From NCBI GenBank assembly GCA_019671005.1, contig CM033726.1, positions 2,542,001 through 2,606,000 of the forward strand: DNA of 64,000 nt. Reading direction: 5' to 3'. A model generated the notes under the pieces. It was not told the DNA's origin. It ran no database searches and saw only the letters and a list, made by a program, of their open reading frames with translations. Positions within the stretch are counted from its first letter, which is position 1, and every line of letters starts with the position of its first letter. Position numbers and translations under genes: made by a program. Source of the stretch: Hibiscus mutabilis (lineage: Eukaryota > Streptophyta > Magnoliopsida > Malvales > Malvaceae). Positions 1-11,541 of this stretch are shown here, piece after piece.

Positions 1-213
1 TATATTTACATATTATTCCTAAAACAATGAATGTTTATTACTATTTTACATATACTTAAAAAAAACCATATTTTATTTTAAATATATAAAACCTTATATA
101 TATACAATATAGAAAAACTATATACACAAAATATGTATTATAGATAATGTATATATATATATATATACGTATTTTATATGATATTAATATATGCACATAA
201 AAAGCTTACTACC

Positions 214-244
<31 letters not shown>

Positions 245-1810
245 CATGCTAAAATATATAAACCAACTAAAAAACATGAACTAGTGATTAAAATGCATGA
301 TGTGATAATTTACATGGCATAAATGACAAATATTAGGGACTAAAATGAAACAGATACGAAATATAAGGAAATAAATGTAAACTAACAGAGATAAAGTGCT
401 GGAATTTAAATATGGTGACTAAAATGACATGAAACAGAAACCGAAAGCCAAAATAAACACGCATACAAAGTATAAGGATTGAAAACAGAATTAAACCACA
501 GACATAAGTGAAAACGGGAAACAAGAAGAGGGACCAGATATGTAATTAACCAGTGTACAAAAATAAACGGGTTGAAAGTTTAGGGACCTGTAGGGTAATT
601 TTACCATTTTTATAAAATACAGACACCAAACGATGTCGTTTTGAACGTTGGGTTTTAAAACATGAAGGGGTTTTCTTTTTCATTCGAACAGATTGAAAGT
701 AAAAAAAAAACCTAAAACTTCTAATCTAAATCTAATTCTCTCAACTCTCGTTCTCTCTACACCCAGCTCACTCAGCGGCGGCCGTATTTCACCATCTCAA
801 CACCGTCATTGGCACGGTGGCCTCGGGGCGGAGGTCGAACGATTTCGGCGGGCACACGACAGCGATGAAACAACCAAGTAAACTTTTAAAATCCCTTTTC
901 CCTTATTTCTTTTAGTTTTGAAGAAAACAAACGAATTAAAGTTTTGATTTTCAACTATAAAACTTTTTTTTTATTTTTTGATTCGAAATGAAAGAACATG
1001 CAAGAATGAAAACCAAAGTTTCTATTGATTCTGAAAATCTTACAATCTTTTTTGACTCTAAAAACCTTCCATTTCTCTCTGATTTCGAATGACTGAACCC
1101 CCTTTGATTTACATTTGATGTTGGTTTTATAAACCCAATTTTTTACATAAAATATTAACAGCTCTCTACTCTATCTTGCATATCTGAATTTGGAGAGATT
1201 TTTGCCGGATTTTTGATGTGGCAGAGGCATGGTGAGGGTATGGGTACTGCTAGGGTTTGGTATATTTAGGTATGGTGGACAGATTTAGGGTAGGTTTGGT
1301 CTATTATTATTTTTGTTTGGGGTTTCGAATTGATTTGAGGTTTGATAGTTTGTAATTTGGGGAATTTTTTGGATTATGGTTCGAAAAGGGGTGGCCGACG
1401 GCAAGAATTGAGGCGGTGACAACAGTATAGTGGTATTTTAGGGTTGGGGTTTATTTTTAGGTTAAAGGATATTTTGGTAATTTTAGGGTTAATGGGTCTC
1501 GGGTTGTTGGATCCGGTCGGTTTAGGTTTGGGTTGGGTCTGGTTGTAAATGGGTTTTGGGTTATTTGTTGTAACGGGTTTTCGGGTTTGGGGGTCAAAAC
1601 GGGTTATGACACACATCTTAGTTTGAATTTGAAGAAAATTACATTGAAGATCATAAATTATCTAGCCACTTTGAAAAGACATACACAATATTATTGATTT
1701 GTTCTATAAATCACATTAGTTTAATTCAAACAATGGAAGCTACCAAACTTTATAGGCTGCTAAAGAAGACCTAAGTTAACCGAGGCTTAATTAAAAATAA
1801 CATTCATCCT
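1..1810. other. Intergenic, AT-rich, with microsatellites and a small GC-rich island
   Basis: No gene could be supported here. There is an (AT)n run near 151-168 and a (TAA)n run at about 214-243. A short GC-richer island at about 765-870 follows a pyrimidine-rich leader and could be the remnant of a gene 5' end or of an LTR, but no family was recognised. From about 1430 to 1610 the plus strand is rich in GGGTTT/GGTTTGG words, giving a spurious proline/asparagine-rich reading frame on the minus strand. That composition is repeat-like and not a gene. Confidence 0.5.
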
Positions 1811-1975
1811 ATCAACGGGTTTGGTCCAAATAGTAAGCATATTTGTATTGTTTAAGCATGCCTTGAGTTCGAGGCCTTGTGTATGTAGAAAATCTCCATT
1901 AGAAGACTCACTCACCAAAGTCATGTGTGCGACGCGAGTCAGTTAAGATTAGTCAGGGCAAAGCTTTAAGGAACC
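1811..1975 (+). mobile_element. tRNA-derived SINE, family S1, copy 1
   Basis: This is one of three related copies, the others being 14953-15123 (-) and 58536-58691 (-). Read 5' to 3', each has a pol III A-box-like segment (TTGGTCCAAATAGTAAGC here), then a B-box-like segment (TTGAGTTCGAGGCC), then a shared tail containing ACTCACTCACCAAAG and GTGTGCGACGCG. The order and spacing fit a tRNA-derived SINE. The family name is not known to me. Confidence 0.65.
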
Positions 1976-2747
1976 GGGAGGGCAACAAAAAAAAACAACC
2001 TTCATTACACCTTTTTTAAGAATACGAATACAATTACAAATAATATATTCGAATAAATCAAAGAGTAAATAGCACCAAAGAAATCATTATTTGAAGTTTG
2101 AAAATTTTGTTAAGAGTAAACAATACAAAAGGTATTGGCAACAGAAATTCAAAACTGTTGTTCAATGTGGTTAGATCACTTCAAACATCCCAATTCGACC
2201 GACCAAAGTCCCAAAGGCAGTTTTATGGGGTCCTATGTGAATATTGTTTTTTTGAGTGTGTTGGAATTGTCTTGGATAGGAACAGATACCAGAATCCTAT
2301 GGCCTATAATTAGGCTTATCTCTCATATTATATCACCATCAAAGCTCCAATTTTTAAAAGGAAAGTATAAAGCCATTTCCCTAATCTTCGGTTTATTGGA
2401 AAAGGGAAATGTACTAGTCTGAAACTTGAAATGCACTGGAATATGTTGCTCCCAACTTTGTGTAGTGATCTTATTTAAAACCAAAAATAAAATTTAAATT
2501 CGAGTCTTTAAAATAATATTATTGGAAAAGAGAATAATAAACTCCGAATATAAATGATGGAAAAATAGAAAACGAAAATTGAGTCAACAATGCAAACAAT
2601 GGCCGTCTATAATGTCTTATTAGTGAGAAGCAAAATTAACGCACCAACCAACAGGTATGAACTATTAGAATACAGGTAATGGTATACTTTTACGTGATTA
2701 TAAAGAAAATATATTGGACTAATATAAAAAATGGTCCTTGCCCTTCA

Positions 2748-2947
2748 TTAGGGACGGACCCAGAATTTCACGTAAGGAGTGCAAACTATCAGGAAGCTAT
2801 ATTAGAAATATAGGGGTGCAAAATCACAAGAGTTTAGGGGTACATAATTAGATTATTAATAGAAAATATAAAAAAATATATAAAATATAGGGGAACTAGA
2901 AATTTTTAGGGGGTGTTGCTGTCCCCAGCACCTCCTAGGTCTGTCCC
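2748..2947. mobile_element. 200-bp MITE with 9-bp target-site duplication (Mutator-like size)
   Basis: The element starts near TTAGGGACGGACCCAG and ends near CTAGGTCTGTCCC, which are inverted copies of each other with few mismatches. TGCCCTTCA lies directly outside both ends (2739-2747 and 2948-2956). A 9-bp duplication is typical of Mutator-like elements. There is no coding capacity, so this is a non-autonomous element. Confidence 0.7.
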
Positions 2948-3091
2948 TGCCCTTCACTCACATATTTTACCTTTGATTTGTTCTCACTTTTCAAATATTT
3001 ATGTTTTTCAAATATTTATGTTTTGTTCTTTAAACCTTAGCTCTGACTCTGTTTTTGACTGTTAAATTTTTTAAAAAGATCAGAGGTTAAG

Positions 3092-3240
3092 AGATCCACT
3101 AATTGGCCGAGTGGTCAGGGTGTTATGTTGTCTCATCTTGTATGGGTCTGAATTCCGACATTTGTCTTGGGAATATAATATCTCTCTACTTGATAAAAAG
3201 ATAATGTGCTGAGTTCTGACGTTGTGAATAAAGTAAATTG
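3092..3240 (+). mobile_element. tRNA-like SINE, family S3
   Basis: A pol III A-box-like segment resembling a tRNA 5' part (TTGGCCGAGTGGTCAGGG) is followed about 45 bp later by a B-box-like GGGTCTGAATTCC. A weaker relative lies at 7180-7275 (CTCAACGGTCA, then TGTGAGTTCAAAT). It is too degenerate to be a functional tRNA gene. Confidence 0.5.
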
Positions 3241-3267
3241 GATTGAGAAGGTCATCCCCACAATTAT

Positions 3268-3442
3268 GTTCTATCTATGCTTCAACACTAAAAAAACTAA
3301 ACCCTAAGCCCTAACACTAAATTTTAAACTCTAAATCCTAACCCATAAAGAATACCAAATCAAAGCCTACATCTTAAACCCTACACCTTAACCCAAAACC
3401 TTAAATCTAACTTTTTTTAGTGCTAAGACATAGATGTACTAA
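3268..3442. mobile_element. MITE with a degenerate telomere-like (CCCTAAA) core, family M1
   Basis: Terminal inverted repeats of about 28 bp (left end containing CACTAAAAAAACT, right end containing TTTTTTTAGTGCTAAG) flank a core built of drifted AAACCCTAA/AAACTCTAA words. Similar elements occur as a pair at about 45065-45455. Interstitial telomere DNA is unlikely because the repeats are imperfect and bounded by inverted repeats. Confidence 0.6.
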
Positions 3443-3885
3443 AAGGAAAAAAAAAACTTGTTCCTGATAATTATACTAAAAATATATTTTAAATTGTTTA
3501 GCATGATATTAAAATGTTATTATCTCGAAATTATTATGAGATTGACTTCTTTGAATCTACTTATACATATGATAAGCCTATTAAAAGTTATTATCTCGTC
3601 AACTAATCAATGGTGTTTTTAATAAACCATCACTTAACACCTAATCTCGAATTAAGAATTCTAAACAATTCATATCCCTACTTTCATAAAGAAAAAGGAA
3701 ACAGTTATTTATTGGGTTTTTTTTTGACAAAAACAATTACTTATTGGCTAAATGTTAGATTTTCTGTCATTTTGTAATCAAATTATACCTAACCATATAT
3801 TATATCAATTTATTTTGAATCGGATAGTGAAGAAATAGCAAACATGTGAGCATCCGAAGCTCGCAGGAAGTTCTAGAGTGAGGCA

Positions 3886-4110
3886 GCTTAAAATAAGGTT
3901 ATACAAAAATATTTATAAAAATAGTAAGAATTTCGATATCAAATTTTCTGTACATACAGAAATGCTTACAAAAATAGCAATAATTTTGGTATATATAGAA
4001 ATAATTACCGATTTTGTAAGCATTTTTATATGTACAGAAAAATTAATACTAAAATTCTTATTATTTTTATAAAAAAATTTATATAGCCTCATTTTAACCT
4101 CATTTTAAGC
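3886..4110. repeat. Long imperfect hairpin (fold-back element)
   Basis: The whole 225-bp unit is a near-palindrome. The left half starts GCTTAAAATAAGG and contains TTTTCTGTACATA and GCTTACAAAAAT. The right half carries their complements in reverse order and ends CCTCATTTTAAGC. Arms of about 90 bp pair well, with a short loop near 3990. It is probably a fold-back MITE, and if transcribed it would make a long double-stranded RNA. Confidence 0.7.
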
Positions 4111-5360
4111 GCCCCACATTAGAAAAACGAAGATCTATTCTGGCAGGATTCTAGCCTTTACTCGCATTATAGTATGGTGGGTGAATCGGATATTTCTCAA
4201 TAATAAATTTAAACATTAATCCAGAAAAGAAATTAAACAAAAAGCAGATTAATAACTTTTTCTGTCATGGATTTTCCTTAGTCTATTTGTTTTCTATTTT
4301 GTTTTTCTTCATAATTAGGTATTGAGAAAAAAACATAAACGTGATGATGCCAGCTCTGGGACTAGGGCTAGGAGCCATTGCATCTATAAAAGAAACACAA
4401 TATGCTCCCACTATATATGTATATGGGTGAGTGTGAATTCATGTAGTCAACAAGTAATAATTATAGGTATATAATAAGTAATTCGTGTAAATTTTATTTT
4501 ATATAATTTTATCTATTCGATTGGTTATATTTAAGGTTTAAGGTAAAGTTTAATGTTTAAAATTTAAGGTTTAAATGAGTATAATTCGAATAAGTAATTG
4601 TATGTATAATAATTTAATATACTGTTGGTGTAAAAAACTACACAACCATATTTGTTTTAATTTTAAAATCTAAATCTCTAACCCTATAATTATAAACTCT
4701 AAACTCTAGCTCCTAAAGCATAAATCTTAAATTCTAAAATATGAAAGTTAAACTCATAACCTCTAAACCCTAATTTAAAATTTTAAACTCTAAAATAATC
4801 ATGCTTATTAGATAATTTTATATATTCCTTCGCCAGTGTACATGATAATATTCTGTAATAAATATTAATAATTTTTTTTGATAATGATCACTGAATTTTT
4901 ATAGAATAATAACTCTAATACTTTAATTGGTTTTTGTAGAATGTTTTGAATTTATTTAAGTTGTTCATTTCCTATCTAAAAAGAATAACTGAACAATTCA
5001 CTTATTAATGAATTTAAAAAAACAACAAAAGTAAAGAAAAAAGAATGAAGACATAATAATTACCTAAGCCTTAGGTCATAGTCTCTATGCTCAGCAAATA
5101 ATACATAAGTTTTTGTTTGTTTGTTTTTCATAATATACACCAAGCCATTTAATATGACATATTGGGAGTTCAAATCAATCCACCCCAGTTAAGTAGCCGA
5201 AAGAAGAACATTTATTAGTCTCCAATTATATCTATTCTAATTTCTAATCAATTCAATATTTCAACCAGTTTGATTTTCTTGACTCCAGCAACTTTTCACA
5301 GAAAAGAATGAAAGATGTTAAAACATTTATAGGATAAAAATGTAAAAATAGTAGCAAACA

Positions 5361-5540
5361 ACGACATAGCTAGGATTTTGGGTTAAGGGGTAAAATATAA
5401 ATGTTTGAAAGTAAGAAGGGCAAATTTAAACATAAATTATTTTTTAAAATAATTTATATAGAGGATCAAAGTGAAAAAATAAATTTTTTTTAAGATGAAG
5501 GGCAATTGTCCCTCCTCACTCCTTAATAGCTATGTCCCTC
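5361..5540. mobile_element. 180-bp MITE with perfect 10-bp flanking duplication
   Basis: GTAGCAAACA occurs directly outside both ends (5351-5360 and 5541-5550). The ends are imperfect inverted repeats (ACGACATAGCTAGG on the left, AATAGCTATGTCCCTC on the right). The interior is AT-rich and non-coding. A 9-10 bp duplication points to a Mutator-like source. The termini resemble those of the 2748-2947 element in having a GAC near the end. Confidence 0.7.
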
Positions 5541-5842
5541 GTAGCAAACAATTGAGTGTAATAACCTCGGATCTAAAAACTTAAGAATAGAATTTTAGAT
5601 ATTTTTTTTCTCAAATTAGGTATGTGGATTTTTATTTTTTTCTTTACACATTGAATTGATTTTTTAGAAAAAAAATTAACGCTAAAAAATTTCTCCAAAA
5701 AAATGGAGGTGCAATAACTCCCCTCAAAAGTCATTGGCCTCTGAGTAGCGCTTATCTTTTTATATAAACCAACATAACACAAATGACTAATTATTAGATT
5801 CGTTTTAAGAATTAAAAATACAAATTAAATGCACAAACAATT

Positions 5843-6004
5843 AGTTGGTCTAGTGGGATGAGGCGGTAGATCTTTTAACTAAAGTAAAAGTTTAAAATCT
5901 GACTTTACGAATAGAAAAAACTGTTTTGGAAGGGTCGCTTCCATATTAGACCTTTACAAAACCCGATCTAAATTAGTCGGGCTATAAATCGCATACCGTT
6001 GATT
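5843..6004 (+). mobile_element. tRNA-derived SINE, family S2, copy 1
   Basis: It starts AGTTGGTCTAGTGGGATGAG, which is a good pol III A box. It shares its whole length with 9945-10105, including the 3' words CCCGATCTAAATTAGTCGG and ATACCGTTGATTA. The B box is degraded in this copy but well kept (GGGTTCGAATTC) in the second copy. A partial third relative begins near 40148. Confidence 0.65.
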
Positions 6005-6599
6005 AAAAAAAATACAATTGAATGCAGTAACATTACCTCAAAGCATGCAATTATGAGAAGTTTCCATTTTTCAATGTTGAAATAATCAAGGTTTGTGCAA
6101 AGGGACAGAAAACCTAATCCCCAATTATTTTGATTGCATGGCCCGTTTTACAGAATCTGAGAAACCTAATTTACCTTTTTTGTTCCCTCGAGACCGGTAT
6201 AGTTATCTCACATAGATATAGGGGAAAGAAAACAAAGGAAGAGACGTAAAAAATACAATGGCATGTGATTTTTTTTAAAGATTACTGAATGACAAATGTA
6301 TTGAATATGAATATCGAGTATTGTTTACATTTGTAAAATGGTGAGCAGCTGTTGATGATTTTGGTATCCTATGGCTGGAGGGGCTAAATTGAATGTATCC
6401 CGACTATGGAGAATCTGACGAAGAATTCTCCCTTTTCATTAAAACTGTCAAATCCTACCGCATAGCCGCAACTACTTTTTCACATTTTATTTTTAATCTT
6501 TTGGAATTACAAAAGATAATAAATAGAGAATATTTATTATTATTTTTTACCCAAAATAAAAAAAAGTTAATTGTACTACACATCTTTAAATTATAATCT

Positions 6600-7600
6600 T
6601 GGGATCAATTTAGAATGAGGCTATGATTGAAGGAGAAAATTAAAATATTCAAAAGTTCAATTTCATCCCAAATTATGATCGTTATTTTAGACAGATCATC
6701 GAACTATTAATAATCAGGTCTATCGTTAATAAAATCGTCAAAAAATATCAATTGTCATGTAAATGTTGATGTGTATTATATAATAACATGATGTGCCATA
6801 TATGATGATTAATGTTTAATATATTGATATTTTTAGAATGAAACTGAAACATTAAAAATTTTAAGTATCAATTAGAATGAGAGTTATAGCTTGAGGAAGA
6901 AATTGAAATATTCATAGCTTAAGGGTGGAATTGAAATATTCAAAGTTTGAAGACTAATCTAAAATAAGGTTATAATTTAAAAACATACTATGCAAAAGTT
7001 AACTCAAATTAAAATAACATTTTTTCAGATGGGCCGGAATATTAATCAAAGATAAAATCAGAAACTTTTTAAAAGTAAAATATAATTTTATAATTGTATT
7101 ATTTATAACTTTTTATGAGCCGAAACTACTATTAGATTGCCGTTTTGAGTATGAAAATGCTTAATCGGTAAGTAAGGTACAATAATTGACTCAACGGTCA
7201 ATAATATAATATTTATATTGTCTCATTTTGTGTGAGTTCAAATATTAACATTTATCATTCAAAATGTAAAAGCTCGGTACATAGTAAAAATATAGCACAA
7301 TGCTAAAAAATGCCCCTAACGTTTGACTGAATTGTCACTTTGGCTCTTATTTTTTTGAAGCAATTTAGCCCTTAACGTTTCATTTTGAGTCAAAATGACC
7401 CATCTGCGGATGAAAACTATTAGTCAACTGACGATAAACAACTTAAAATAACTTGACAGAATGACACGTCAGAAGAAGAAATATTTTATATTTTATACAT
7501 TTTTATAAAATTATTTTTTAATTGATGTATCATTCTATAAAGTCAGTATATTTACTTATATGACACTGTTATTGCGACAAACATTGTTATGTAGATTTTT
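6600..7600. other. Intergenic; diverged inverted-repeat elements
   Basis: At about 6600-6980 the two ends carry related words in opposite orientation (TCAATTTAGAATGAGG and AGACTAATCTAAAATAAGG, with TTGAAATATTCA repeated). A better kept relative lies at 43797-44470. At about 7300-7480 there is a common plant-repeat type (CCCCTAACGTTTGACTG... CCCTTAACGTTTCATTTTGA). No gene is supported. Confidence 0.35.
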
Positions 7601-9940
7601 CATATCATTAAAATGGAATTTTGGAGGAAAAAATGTAATGAGAGCCCTAGAAAGTTGAAAATTGTTCTCGTCTTTTTAGTTTTTGATGCACACAAAAACT
7701 TGAATGGTGGGGTTGTGGGGTGAGTAGGTGATTTTTCTTCACATTGCACATGGAGCCACCATATAAATATATTGTAACAATCATAACAAAGAAAAGATTT
7801 CGACATTATTGTCATTGGCATATGAAAATTGAAACATATTTTCACTTTTCCACCACCACTGCCCCCATTAATCATTCCAATGTCCAAAATTTAACTCACT
7901 AGTTTTCGGTTTCAATGTAGATATCTTTCTCGTTTTTAAAAAAAATAATTTTATATATACCATCAACAAAAACATTGTATTAAGATTTTAAAATTTTAGC
8001 GTTTTATTTTTAAATTTCATTACGTATAAATATTATGCGTAGATTCTCGATTTAAACTTATTCGAATGTAAATTTTATAATACAATTCATTACTTGAATT
8101 TGTTGTATAAAAAAGAGCCAACAACAAAAACGGGGCTATCAAGTAGTGAGTAGAATAGGGGGAAAATGAAGTGCAAAACTGCTCCCACATTTGCTGGTTT
8201 GCATTACCCCTACAAATACAAGTATTTTGTTTTTTTTATTTTTATTCGATAAATATCTTACCGATTAACGAGTGTGAATCGTGAATAAAAAGACGTTAAA
8301 ACTGAAATAAATCTGGGCGAAAGTATGAACAAAATCAAGCATAGTTGTCAACGAGACCAATTGATAACAATATTAATTGGAATATATGTTTGATAGAGAA
8401 TTATGGTCTACTATCCGTGGCGGATCCATGTTAGTGAAGGGTAGGAAAATGTCCACTTGAAATTTGAAATTCTATTAGTTATTCATTACTCATTATATAC
8501 ATCCTGAAATATGATTTTTTTTACGTAAATTTTTTATTGATTGTGTCCGCCGTAAGATTTCTACATCCACACATAATATTTGTCAGCTATGGTCCCTAAA
8601 TTACCTCGCTCTGGGCAAAACATGGAAGTAACAAAAATTGTACAATTGGGTGGAAAAGAATGTTAAAAGAATAAGACATCAAAGATTTTTTATAAATAAT
8701 TTACTTTATTAATCGATAATAAATATTTTTAATGAGATGTCGGGAAAGAATTAAGTGTGAAAATTTTATTAAACGTATTCGAGTAATTAGTCAACAATCT
8801 CTAGAGCAAGTGATTAAAGTTCTCAGTTGACACTCTCTTTTCTATCCTAGATTATGAGTTCAAAATCCATTAGGAGTAAATTTTCCTTTCCCTATTCCTC
8901 ACGTAGGAATTGTTCAAAAAAATTGAATCAAAAGACCATTTTGAAGGTAGGACTTCTTGGGGACAAAGAATATATTATGGATAAAAATTGGAGTTTACGA
9001 GGCTAAGGTAATGTACTAAAGATTGAATTATGATCGGTGTGGGTTTAAATTTTAACATTTATTTTAAAAATATTATCGTAACAATATTTAATAAAAAAAA
9101 TTGGGTCAATAGTTCAATCGTTCTAACTAATAATTTTTAGATTGAGTCATTGATTCAATAATATTTTTTTTGAATAGTCTAAAGGTGATTATAAGATAGT
9201 ATCTGTTTATAGATATTCTTAACCCTTTGATAATGGGCATACACTTTGTAGACAAAGCGATTCAATAATAATTTTTAAAAAACAAAAACAATTCAATAGA
9301 TTGAATTATTGATTATTTTTAAATTTTTCTAACGATTCAAAACAATTTATATAATTTTCAATTTTATCACGTCAATAGATTGAACCACCCATTTTCAATT
9401 TAACAGATTCAACCGAATAAATCAACCCCTGCTAGTGGTAATTTTAGAAGAAATTAGGAGAATATTGTAATTGGATTTTTTTTAAAGTACAGTATATGTT
9501 AGATTATTTTTTAATTTATGGTATTTGCTATAATAATTTTGAAGTTGGATTGAAAGGAATTCGACTTGCTATAATATTTTTATTTTTTTGTTAAAAAAAT
9601 TAAAATCGGATTGAAAGCAATTTGTATTGCTACAGTGAAAATCGAAGTTTGGTGACACTCAAGCCAATGCAAACATACTAGGTTGACGCGGTTGGCATAT
9701 CTACAGTGAAGTCGGTATGTAGGTACCTCGACTTTAATATTTTTAATAAAAAAAGATGCACAATAAAGTCGGTAGGTAAGTACCCGACTTTACTTTCACT
9801 ATAGATAAATGAATAAATAAAAACACAGGTGCAATACTTGGGAAAATAATTTTCCCCACTACAATATTTCACCAAGGAAGCCGGTAATTTTATTACTACT
9901 ATTTCTAATTTTCTTATATCATTTACAAGAAATAAATAAT
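7600..9940. other. Intergenic DNA, no gene seen
   Basis: AT-rich sequence with short, overlapping stop-rich frames. It contains the minus-strand S4 SINE listed separately. At 8800-8890 there is another faint tRNA-like repeat (TAGAGCAAGTGATTAAAG then TATGAGTTCAAAATCC). Confidence 0.4.
9178..9285 (-). mobile_element. tRNA-like SINE, family S4, copy on minus strand
   Basis: Read on the minus strand it matches the plus-strand copies at 20095-20238 and 49228-49350. The shared words are a tail of the type AAAAGGTTAAAAATATGTAT followed by GAACAGATACTA and a run resembling TATAATTACCTT. The tRNA-like 5' half is worn in this copy. Confidence 0.5.
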
Positions 9941-9944
9941 ATCA

Positions 9945-10105
9945 ACAACCAGTTGGTCTAGCGGGATGAGGCACTAGGTCCCTTAAGCAAGATCAAGGGT
10001 TCGAATTCTAAAATCGTAAATAGAGAAAATTGAATTTAAAAAGTCACTCTATATTAAACCTGATCTAAATTTATCGAACATTAAATTGAATACCGATAAT
10101 TAAAA
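9945..10105 (+). mobile_element. tRNA-derived SINE, family S2, copy 2 (best preserved boxes)
   Basis: The A box AGTTGGTCTAGCGGGATGAG is followed about 40 bp later by a near-consensus B box GGGTTCGAATTC, the spacing of a tRNA gene promoter. The unit then runs into the shared S2 3' region (CCTGATCTAAATTTATCGAAC). No cloverleaf acceptor arm is present, so it is a SINE and not a tRNA gene. Confidence 0.7.
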
Positions 10106-11500
10106 AGCTAACATTTGTATTTACATAACAGTTTTTTGTCTTAGTTGAATGGGAGAAAGGTAATTTACAAACAACCATTCAACACCTATTAGCCTAATAC
10201 TGCTCGACACTTCACATAAGAATAAACTCTCTTTTCTGCGATTTGAGTTTTAGGCTTCGTGTTTAACAATTTAAACTGACTTTTGTCTATCATTTTATCT
10301 CTAAATAGATATTGATTTGATTGTAAACGCATACTTGCCTATTATTTTTTCGTCTAAATGAGCGTTTACTCACAATTAATTTTTTTTTTATTTTTGTCAA
10401 CAAAGGTTACAGCCCTAACGACCGTTTGCCCGCAACAATAATAAATGAAGCCTTAATCTCCTTACTGTCCAAGTCCTAGAATTAGTAGGGATAATAATAA
10501 GAATAATAACAATAACGACTCCCCGTCCATTAAATTCCCCAACAAACAAAACTTTGTCAGTACCCTCCGAAAATGGAATCCCGTTTCCCGGAATAACATT
10601 ACCCCTCAATCAACCTTAAAATAAAATCACGATAAACGACACTCTAATCATTTAATTACGAATTTGATAAAAAAAATAACATATATTTCTTTTGAAAATT
10701 ATAAATCTTTCATTTAAAATGTCACTATAGATAGGTTATTGACTGTTAGATATTAGCGAATAATGACGTGTTATGATATAATAATAGTTTTAGTCTTCAA
10801 AATTTATAGTATAATATATTAATTTGATCCTAATTTAAATTAATTTAATAAATTTAACCATTCATATTTAAAATTATCACTATTTTACTCTTTGTTTTCC
10901 CCTTAAATTGTTTATTATTCTCATATTAATATTATATTACCATTATAGTATAATAACACTTTTACAATTGTTGCATTATGATAAAATGTTGTTATCCAAC
11001 TACTACTTTGATCGATGAACTTTCTTGCTTTAACAATATTGTAAAAAAACTAAATTAATGGTTTTTAAATAGAAAATGTCAAATTTATTAAATTAATTCA
11101 AATTAAGACATTTAATAGAATTTATAAGTTTTGGTAGACTAAAATTGTTATTATAAAAGACCATATTAGAGGTCGGAGTGATCGGTTTGTAACAAAAATC
11201 AATTGAGTGTTCTATTTGCAACTTTTAAAAGAAAGATGACATATTTGTCATTAAACTCATAACTAGTGACTTGAGTGTAGTTTTCCCATAAAATTAACCC
11301 CCCAAGATCATAGAATCTCTCAGATTTTTATATCCCGACTTCCCACCCCAAATTATCAAAAACTTCATCAACGCTTCAAAACCACAAAACCATTTCTCTT
11401 TCTCCTCTACACCCCTCACTCTTTCACACACACGCCGGCCCATTTTAAAAGAACTCCGCTGTTGCTTTGTTTCGACATCGATATATTACTAAATCTACCG
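10106..11500. other. Intergenic DNA and upstream region of the cyclin gene
   Basis: AT-rich, no gene seen in the first kilobase. From about 11280 the composition changes to the pyrimidine-rich leader of the cyclin gene. A site-II-like GGCCCA occurs at 11437-11442, a motif common upstream of plant proliferation genes. No convincing E2F consensus was seen. Confidence 0.35.
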
Positions 11501-11506
11501 GTGGCT

Positions 11507-11541
11507 ATGGAGAGATGAGGAGGAGGAATCAACGGCCATGA
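11507..11541 (+). promoter_or_regulatory. Two overlapping short upstream ORFs before the cyclin start
   Basis: A 3-codon uORF (11507-11518) overlaps an 8-codon uORF (11515-11541). The stop of the second (TGA, 11539-11541) overlaps the first candidate cyclin ATG (11538-11540). This could favour initiation at the next in-frame ATG (11568) or lower translation of the cyclin. Confidence 0.5.

Noticed and set aside
1374..1616. 80-codon proline/asparagine-rich minus-strand frame
   Set aside because: Produced by GGGTTT-rich repeat composition; no start context or domain.
9945..10020. Functional tRNA gene
   Set aside because: A and B boxes are present but there is no acceptor stem or anticodon arm; SINE fits better.
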